64,000 nt of DNA. Origin: Exophiala sp. HKRS030. Taxonomy: Eukaryota > Ascomycota > Eurotiomycetes > Chaetothyriales > Herpotrichiellaceae. Of this stretch, positions 56,888-64,000 are shown in pieces; the stretch's first letter is position 1, and each line of letters opens with the position of its first letter. The translations under genes and the position numbers were made by a program. Location: contig JAHWDD010000004.1 in assembly GCA_023897205.1 (NCBI GenBank), forward strand, positions 1,922,001 through 1,986,000, in the 5' to 3' direction. The notes under the pieces are model-generated. The model had not been told where the DNA came from, did not search any database, and saw nothing but the letters and a program-made list of their open reading frames with translations.

Positions 56888-57917
56888 CCTTGGGTATTGG
56901 GTGTGGTTTAAGTTGGTGATACGACAATGAGGCGATCTTGAGCGTGTTACACGCACACAAATCTTCCAGCGTGGGCTTCTTGGATGTCTCGCAGAACTAG
57001 CATGCATGGTTGAGGTTGGTTGTGCTCCTTGGCCCCTTTTTCGTCTAACGTTTCTTCTTTGAAGTTAAAGAAAGCTGGGCGAGGGGTTCAGGTAGTCATT
57101 GCTGGCCGCATTCCTCTGTATGTGTGCATAATGAAGTTCGGTGGGAGGCTTACAGGCATATGGGCTGGATGGGACTGGAAATCATTTGAATGATTGGTTG
57201 TATTTTAACACGACGAGTATGATGGGCTTTATTTTAGTAGAATACAAGACAAAAGACATGAAGAAATACCCCGACTTCTTTCTGCAAATTCACTCTTAGA
57301 CGGGGCTTCTCTATATGATGCCCTCGAGGTTGATGCTAGGCTGGGGTGTTTCTACATGCAAGGGGTGACTCGACCCTAGCTCTTTGGGCACGAGATCGCA
57401 GGGTTACGAGTCCATGGCTGGTACGGTATGCGGTCAGCAAAAACATGCACCTTCTACCCCCGCGTACAAGTGTCTACGTGACGCCCCGCCCAAAAAACTC
57501 CAATGGTTTGGTACATGGTGGGCTCTGATCCGATGATGGAATCGAGCTGTGGACCTCCGAGAGGCAGACGAGTGTACGGAGTAGGAATCGTGGGAATTAT
57601 CGATATCGTGATCATGTCAAAATTTTTTTGGGATTACTGGAAATAGTTGTTCCAAAGGAACCGGTCATGGACACTCTGTAAAGGGTACCATGGTACGACT
57701 TTTTTTTTACTTCAAAAGATGAAACCTCGTCCTACCATCCCGTCATCGTTGTCCCAGTCACACCAGCCAAAACCATGTGGGAAAGGGGACACAGGCGCGC
57801 CGCTCCGCGGAGTAATGTTTCAGAGACGAGAGACCCAAAAAATTGAACGGATGATGATCGTCGGTCGGTATGCGAGGAAGAATATCCGCCGACGCTGTTT
57901 CACCTCGGCTGCTGCTG
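56888..57917. other. Convergent spacer, aspartic protease / amidohydrolase
   Basis: About 1 kb without a supported gene. A TACGGAGTA 9-mer lies at 57575-57583, and short poly-T/A runs occur near 57619 and 57699. Confidence 0.5.
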
Positions 57918-59066
57918 CTACTCCTTGACGGTCTCGAGGGGCGAGTGTGCAAAGTCGGGACCACCGTTGATATTACTCGAGGTGCTCTCGGTCGACAGCC
58001 AGGGCCGCAGGCGGTATCCGTCGGCGCCGTCCTCCTCGCCAGCGTCAAACCCAACGTCATTGCCCTCGGTGATTTTCAGATCCAAGAGTCGGGCGGCATT
58101 CCTGTAGGCGATGGCCTCAAAGTCCTCGTCATTGACCATCTCGCTGTTTCGCAATTGGTACAAGAACTGCAGGCCCTCTTGGTTGCTGCAGAACGGGTAG
58201 TCGACGCTGTAGAGGACTTTATCGGCGCAGCACATGTGGATCAGGCAGGCCATGGGGGCGAGGCTGAACATGCCGGCGGTCGTGATGTACATGTTCTCGT
58301 GCCAGACCTGGAGGAGGTGTCGTTTCGGTTTGGAGGCTGCGGGCCAGGTCCGTTGGATGAGCTTGTGGATCCTGTCCAACTGGTACGGAAGCATTTCTCC
58401 CATGTGGCCGAGGAGCACCTTGAGATTCGGGTGGACGTCGAACAGTTTCGATGCGAAGAGCCTAATGACGTGGAGCGCGACCTCTGCGTGCCAGTTGAAG
58501 CCGTGATTCGCCAGGAACGCGGACACTTGAGGTGCATAGTTGCCATGGAACGGGGAATCGCTGGGCAACGGGTGTGGTGCGGCATGGAGATATATGGGCA
58601 CGTCGAGCCTTTCGTGAGCAGCGAAAATCGGCCAGAAGAATGTGTCGTCGTAGAATCGACCCTCGGTCATATTGTCCACCAAGGAGCCGACAAAATCCAA
58701 CTCTGACACACAACGGTCGAGTTCTTTCGCGGCGGCTTCGGGGTGCAGAAGCGGAAGCATGGCGAAGGCGGCAAAACGTTCCGGGCGCGGGGATGAATTG
58801 ATGGCCTCGTATAACTCATCGTTGGCCGCCGTGCAAACCTCCGGCGGTATTGGGAGCGAGTTGGGTCGGTGGGAGATGACCTGTAAGCTCACCCGGCCAG
58901 AGTCCATCGACTTTAGACGTTGGTGCCCAACATCCCGCAGTGAGCTCATGATGTGAGAATGGGACTCGGGGAGGGTTGTCTGTGCCCCCTGTTGTTCATA
59001 GTAGTCGAGCACGGCCTGAGAAATGAAGTGCTCCTCGAGCGTGATCAAGGGAATTTTTCGGGACAT
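57918..59066 (-). CDS. Amidohydrolase-family decarboxylase (ACMSD / dihydroxybenzoate decarboxylase group)
   Basis: Metal-dependent TIM-barrel enzyme; relatives decarboxylate aromatic acids without oxygen (2,3-dihydroxybenzoate, gamma-resorcylate) or ACMS. Intronless, about 382 aa from ATG 59066 (MSRKIPLITLEEHFISQAVL); an upstream in-frame ATG (59114) adds 16 residues and seems less likely. Metal and active-site features: LEEHF at the first strand (Glu-X-His, typical of this group instead of His-X-His), His in PIYLHAAPHPLPSD, the NWHAEVALHVIRL helix, LLGHMGEMLPYQLDRI and the late Asp in LYSVDYPFCSNQEG. Then AYRNAARLLDL, as in the family. Possible link to aromatic metabolism with the 35-42 kb unit; this is inference, since six genes lie between. 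Confidence 0.85.
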   Translation of the reverse strand: MSRKIPLITLEEHFISQAVLDYYEQQGAQTTLPESHSHIMSSLRDVGHQRLKSMDSGRVSLQVISHRPNSLPIPPEVCTAANDELYEAINSSPRPERFAAFAMLPLLHPEAAAKELDRCVSELDFVGSLVDNMTEGRFYDDTFFWPIFAAHERLDVPIYLHAAPHPLPSDSPFHGNYAPQVSAFLANHGFNWHAEVALHVIRLFASKLFDVHPNLKVLLGHMGEMLPYQLDRIHKLIQRTWPAASKPKRHLLQVWHENMYITTAGMFSLAPMACLIHMCCADKVLYSVDYPFCSNQEGLQFLYQLRNSEMVNDEDFEAIAYRNAARLLDLKITEGNDVGFDAGEEDGADGYRLRPWLSTESTSSNINGGPDFAHSPLETVKE

Positions 59067-60303
59067 TGTGACTGACTGCCTGCAAAGTCCGGGTATTGTC
59101 GATACATGGGACACGCAGCGGAAGTCAGGTATGTAGACGGGCTAGCAGGAACAGATATAGAATGACGTCCCCGAAAAAATTGCCTAGAGGGAAGATGTAC
59201 ACATCTCCGCCCGAAGCAGCCAACGTCAACCCTTTTATGTACAGTGTATATATTGAGGGGCTGAGCTGACCGGACACGATGCCCGAGCACATTGAAAGGT
59301 TGGCACCCAATGGAAGAGCCGGAATCCATGTGACGACACGGAAAGTGATAACAGGGATGCGGATGGAATGATGGGAGTTTTTTTGGCTTTTGGCCATCAA
59401 TGCGGAGAGGGGGCGACGTGGTCTGACTGCGCGGCTCTGCCTCTCTGGGCAAGACCATTGCAATGAACGATTGGCGAGAACTGGTGTCGAGAGGGTCAAA
59501 AAGACAAGTCAACGGAGATCCTACCGGTGAATGATCTATGATCTTTTTGTTCTTGAGGATGTCGAAGACAACTGGTGGTTGTATCGGAGCATGTGTTTTC
59601 GTACTCGTACTCGTACCCCGTACTTGACAGGGCGAGCAGGTTGGGAGTGAAGAGGACGAGATACATACAGAGTTCCACCAAGCACCTACCAAGTACCTCC
59701 CTGGTCTGGACTTACCTAAAGGTACCTTTCTATAAGGCTATTTCACATGGCAAGCCCTCCTGCAGATGTATGTGAGAGCTGCACAACTACAGTACGTTCG
59801 ACATGTCAGTTGCCCGTCGCCCCATGCTGTTCACAGCAGTGAAGGCATCGTAGTCTTGACGTTTGAAGTGCAGATAAAAAAGAAAATCTACATATAGTGA
59901 CTACTGTAAGGCCAAAGATACCATCCCTGAATTTGGTCTTGGCGCGTCTCTCCTCTCCACTGGTCGCTCGCTGCGTGTTTCTTTGGGGGGCCGCAGTTGG
60001 GCTACTGTATCCATACCGTCGAGAACGAGGAGCACCGAAGGCACGGTATCCTTTCTCAGCATCTGCTTTCGCAAACAATCTACTTTTCATTTTCAGATTA
60101 TTCTCAGTCACTCCTTTCCTTGAACACCCGACCCCTTCTGCGTGGATTCGCCCGTCTACCCCCTCCCACCAAAACTTTCCCGAAGCGAATCCCGCCCTCG
60201 TAGAAGAGCTGAGCACGAGACATTCGATCGAGTCCCTCGCGATCCTCCAACCTCCGAAGCCTCTTCTACAACCACGGTCCCGTGAGCCATCGACGACAGT
60301 TTG
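59067..60303. other. Divergent spacer, amidohydrolase / vps74
   Basis: About 1.2 kb. It holds a GTACTC repeat (59601-59616) preceded by the 15-mer shared with the slt11-erg6 promoter, and a C/T-rich vps74 leader (60060-60290). No supported gene. Confidence 0.5.
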
Positions 60304-61535
60304 ATGGCCTCCCAAGGAGGCCTCACGCGGAGGCGAGGCGCAGGAGGAGTCACCTCGCCGAACGGAGACGAAGAGTCGTCGAGCCGCGTGGCGTCTCCCG
60401 GTCCCAAAAACTACTCAGATCGCACTCCTGAGACGGCATACGAAAACAGCGAGAATGGCCACAGAATCGCATACGATCCCAGGGACATCTCCGAGACTGC
60501 TGAACGCAGTAAACAACCCAAGTTGACACTAATGGAGGAGATCTTATTGTTAGGTCTAAAAGATAAGCAGGTCAGGACACCACATGGCTCTCACGATGCG
60601 TATCAAGACGCTGACCAGGCGCGATTAGGGCTACCTCTCATTCTGGAATGACAACATATCGTATGCTTTGCGAGGGTGCATAGTCATCGAATTGGCCTTC
60701 AGGGGTCGTGTCAGCATGCAGAATGATTCGGCCCGGAGACGCTTCCCTCTGGCCGATAGAATAATCGAAGTCATCGACGATACACTTACTGGGGAAGTTC
60801 TACTCGACGAGGCCTTGAAGATGATGAAGTCGAGTGAGAAGATGAGCGTCAGCTCTTGGATCGACCTTATGAGCGGTGAGTAACAAGTTGGTTCATCTCT
60901 GCACCAAACGAACTAATGTCTATCCGAAGGTGAAACTTGGAACCTCATGAAGATTGGCTACCAACTGAAACAAGTGCGAGAACGATTGGCCAAGGGTCTG
61001 GTAGACAAGGGTATCTTGCGCACGGAGAAGCGAAACTTTCTTTTATTCGATATGGCTACGCATCCTGTGGTCGACTCTGGCGCCAAAGACGAAATTCGAA
61101 AACGCGTCCGAAGCGTCTGCTCAAGTCGCACTGTCGTCCTACCTCCGTCACAATTCCTCCCCGCAGAGCTGGACTTTAGAATGCTCCGAACAATCAGTAT
61201 GGTCTGCGCAGCCTATGCGGCCAACGTTCTCGAGAATGCTCTGGTGACCATGGGTCACGAAGCGAGAGAAAGAGCGTTTGCACAAGTTGACGAACTCTTG
61301 GCTGAATACAGCCAGTGGCCGTTTGCCAAACGAGCCGGTGGTAGCCAGGGGATCGGAGCCAATATAGGCCAGGTGATCGGGGACGAAGTGGAGAAGAACA
61401 AGGACAAAGAGTTGCAACTCGAGGTGAGTGCATGGACAATTGCTTCGTTTCTAGCCGGACTGCTAACAGTGATGAATTACCCAGGTGGTTGCCGCATGTT
61501 TGAGCGTTTTTACAAGGCTGGACTCCTTGCTATAG
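60304..61535 (+). CDS. vps74: Vps74/GOLPH3 (GPP34), Golgi PI4P effector
   Basis: Peripheral Golgi protein that binds PI4P and retains glycosyltransferases in the Golgi. Four exons: 60304-60570, 60629-60875, 60930-61423 and 61485-61535; 352 aa, all in phase. A disordered N-terminus is followed by the GPP34 domain: [20 protein letters not shown] across the first splice, then [60 protein letters not shown] and [40 protein letters not shown] follows. The final 51-nt exon gives [16 protein letters not shown], the conserved membrane-contact C-terminus. Reading through the last intron would replace it with unrelated sequence. Confidence 0.95.
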
Positions 61536-62309
61536 TATATGGGTCTCCGGCTAGGGACAAATTGATGAAGCTGGACCGAATGAGACAAAGAGAATCACCA
61601 GACGTCTTGATGGACGAAAATGCCAGGATCCGCGAGAGAGGTGGGACATGGAGAGGGAAACGTGGCAGCAAAACAAATCGCCGCCGCCGCCAAAGCAGCA
61701 GCAAGTGCAGATCTGACATATTTTTTTCTCTTTCTCAAGAAGCGTTTAGGGCAAAAAGGGAGAAAGAAGGGGTTTAATGTCCAAAGCCATCATCTCAAAA
61801 ATCCTTTTTCAGTTTTCAGTTTCCAAAAGAGCAGGAAAACTTTTACCCTTGATCAGGAACCGACGCAGTCTCGTACTGATTGATTCTCATGGGACAATTG
61901 ATTCGTTCCCTAATAGCCGGGACTTTTGTTGGGGAGAAGACTGATCAGGCACAAGCGTACAAATGCTTTGGGGTGAACAACGGCGGGCCGCGAACGTGTA
62001 CTGTCTGTACCTACTCAAGTACCAGGTAGATAGATACCTACCTCAGGTTATTATGCACTGAGAGAGAGGGAGAGAGTATACGGATATGACTTCCTACAAA
62101 CAACCAAAAAAACCATTGAACTGAAAGGCCGATACTGGCACTGACTTTATCGTCGTCGTCGCCTTAGAAGGACCCTCCAAAAATCAAGTCGCTTTTTTTC
62201 AAAGTTGTTTCTATATCATACATTTGCTTTACACTGAGTACAATGAATTTTTGAGATGTCCGGCGCCGTCAATTGTGATAAGAGACCCCAAAAGTGTGGT
62301 TACCACCGG
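61536..62309. other. Convergent spacer, vps74 / mrp4
   Basis: About 0.77 kb. Includes CCTACCTCAGG- and GAGAGAGAGGGAGAGAG-like simple sequence (62020-62080). No gene seen. Confidence 0.5.
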
Positions 62310-63615
62310 CTACTGCTCTGCTGACTCGGCATTCATCGAAGCCCTCAGGTCCATCCCTTCAAAGAGCTTGCCCAGGTGGTCATGGGGGTACGTGGCCTCG
62401 CCGCGCATGGCCTCCAGCTTCCGGCGCCTCTGACCTTCCTTGCCGGCCTGGCCCAGCAGGCCGCTGATCAGGGCGACGGACCTCAACGAGTCGTCGTTGG
62501 CGGGGATCGGGTACGTCACCCACGTCGGGTTGGCGTCGGTGTCGATGACGCCGATCGTGGGCACGCTGAACAGCCCACACTCGTGCAGGCAGACCTGGTT
62601 CTCCAGCGGGTTCAGGCACACGACCAGGTCCGGGCGCATGGGGGTGTGGTTGCCGGGGGCGAATTTCCTGCTGTACTCCTCGAGCTCGTTGTCGTGGATG
62701 TCGACCACCTTGACGCGGCCGGACCCCAGGATCTGCTGGCCGTTGGTCAGGCTGCCGGGCACCCAGCGGTGGAAGATGTGGTAGCCCCCGGCCAGCTTGG
62801 CCGAGTTGACCGTGATCTCCTCCGTGCCGTCGCGGGTGCCGACGAAGAGGATGATGCCGCCCCTCCGGGCGACCTCCTCGACCACCTTGGCCGCCCGCAG
62901 GAGGTAGGCGTACGTCGCGTCCAGGGAGATGATGTGGATGCCGTCCCTCACGCCGAAGATGTAGCCGCTGTTGGCCGGGTTCCAGAGCGACGTCGCGTGG
63001 CCGAGGTGCGTCTGGTTCGCGAGGAGCATCGGGAGCGTGAGGCGGGCGGGGGTGGGGGGGTCCCGCAGGAGGGAGGTCGGGTCGTAGGTCTGGACGAGGT
63101 GCGTGACCCTGCGCGCCTCTCTCTGCTCGCGTCGCCGGTGCCGGTTGAGAGCCTGCAGGTTTCTGAACGGGGTGGTGTCGGTGCGCTGGGGCTTCTCGAG
63201 GGGCGCCGGTCTTTCCTTCACCTCGGCCGTCGAGAGGGGCTGCCCGGCCTCGTTGAAGCTCTGTATCCGGGCCATGATGTGGGCATTGACGTCGGCGTGG
63301 AGGGATCGCATCGACTTTTTCTGGTCTTCGAGCTTTTCTTCCACCGACCGGGTCGCGGCCGTCGGGGGTTTGCTGGTGCTGTCGAGGATGCTAGAGGCTT
63401 CATCGGGATGGCCCGGTATCGTGGGACGAGGTTTGGGATCTCGTTCTGACGGTCGGAAGGTCGGGTTGTCGACATTTCTGCTGTCGGCGTAGGACCTTAC
63501 TTTGGTCCGCGCAGACTGCGACAGCGCGGTACGCCCTGGGAATGAGTCAGCATTGATGAAAAGTAGGTAGGGAGGAAGAGGTACCATGACGGGCACAGAA
63601 CTGTCTAATGATCAT
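62310..63615 (-). CDS. mrp4: Mitochondrial small-subunit ribosomal protein uS2m (Mrp4)
   Basis: Component of the mitoribosome small subunit. Two exons: 63585-63615 and 62310-63535; 418 aa. The first exon gives MIIRQFCARHG, and a 49-bp intron (GTACCT...CAG) joins to RTALSQSARTKVRSYADSRN, a mitochondrial presequence. The S2 domain begins LTLPMLLANQTHLGHATSLW and continues GYIFGVRDGIHIISLDATYA, GGIILFVGTRDGTEEITVNS, FHRWVPGSLTNGQQILGSGR, RPDLVVCLNPLENQVCLHEC, VPTIGVIDTDANPTWVTYPI and PANDDSLRSVALISGLLGQA. The residues before the S2 domain (about 1-160) are a fungal extension. The central exon (62400-63100) is markedly GC-rich, which opens a long antisense frame. Confidence 0.94.
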
Positions 63616-64000
63616 GTCTGAGCCTTGAGCGTGCTGATGGCGGAACGTTGAGACTTTCTTGAGGCACCTTGGAGATCATCAGCTGCTCTGCATCTTTGGC
63701 CCTGCTCTGCCCAGGTTGGTTGCTTGGCGTGCAGCGAAAAGAGGCGGAGCCAACGGGAGAATTCCTTAGTCATCACCACCGCACAAGAACTCGTACTCGT
63801 ACTGTAACAAGGCTTCCGTACAGCCTTTCTCGTCCCTTTGTTGTTCAAGGGGACTCCTTCAATCACACAGCGGTCTTGGTCAAACAGCTGTGCGGAGGCT
63901 TAGTAGATTCCTGTTGTCCCAGAACAGCTATCCTTCAACGGCGGCGCCTCTTTGGTGATACCGAAATGGATGCTCACTGCCGTCAGACATTCGCCAAAGT
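63616..64000. other. Upstream of mrp4; possible start of another gene at the edge
   Basis: Shared upstream region with a TCGTAC repeat at 63791-63803. An ATG at 63966 opens a + frame (MDAHCRQTFAK) that runs off the window; it could be the first exon of the next gene, but eleven codons are not enough to say. Confidence 0.3.

Noticed and set aside
57870..58706. 278-codon + strand frame
   Set aside because: Antisense to the amidohydrolase, whose metal-site motifs are clear on the other strand.
62376..63449. 357-codon + strand frame
   Set aside because: Antisense to the well-supported mrp4 S2 domain. It exists because of the high GC content, and its translation (Val/Asp/Arg/Gly-rich) has no recognisable fold or motif.

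Overview
The window is nuclear DNA from a filamentous ascomycete (Pezizomycotina). Genes are dense and lie on both strands. Many are split by short introns with GTRNGT donors, CTAAC/CTAAT-like branch points and CAG/TAG acceptors. The gene content is typical of mould chromosomes: a divergent H2A/H2B pair, Atg4, Erg6, an Skt5/Chs4-type chitin synthase regulator, an arrestin-like adaptor and a Zn2Cys6 regulator. A black-yeast/Eurotiomycete relative would fit, but the sequence alone does not fix the order. I recognised no tRNA, rRNA, CRISPR array or intact transposon.

Left part (1-30 kb), mostly housekeeping: a partial Q/P-rich protein of unknown function (1-1399, -); sly1 (2402-4584, +); sld2 (-); rpl28/uL15 (four exons, -); chl1 (-); skt5/chs4 with a CaaX box made by a 12-nt last exon (+); a GT8-like glycosyltransferase (-); kgd2 (five exons, -) divergent from an NDUFB9-like complex I LYR subunit (+); histones H2A (-) and H2B (+) around one promoter; atg4 (-) divergent from sqs1 (+).

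Middle part (30-48 kb), accessory and gene-poor, with long AT-rich spacers: a CBM1-GH45 endoglucanase; a DUF3431 membrane-anchored protein; then three genes on the minus strand that read as a small aromatic-catabolic unit: an FAD-dependent aromatic hydroxylase (PheA/TfdB type), a two-domain extradiol (VOC) ring-cleavage dioxygenase, and a Zn2Cys6 transcription factor. The 448-bp spacer between dioxygenase and regulator carries two CGG-N4-CCG sites, one a perfect 12-nt palindrome. An arrestin-like adaptor and a steroid-reductase/ICMT-like membrane enzyme follow.

Right part (48-64 kb), largely housekeeping again: zuo1 (-) divergent from mzm1 (+); slt11/ecm2 (-) divergent from erg6 (+); a GPI-type yapsin-like aspartic protease (+); an amidohydrolase of the ACMSD/dihydroxybenzoate decarboxylase group (-); vps74/GOLPH3 (+); and the mitochondrial ribosomal protein uS2m (mrp4, -).

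The best candidate for something new is the hydroxylase-extradiol dioxygenase-regulator unit at 34.9-42.1 kb. It implies meta-cleavage of a catechol-like substrate in a fungus, where ortho (intradiol) cleavage is the usual textbook route. The amidohydrolase 16 kb away could be a related decarboxylase, but nothing in the sequence ties it to the unit.
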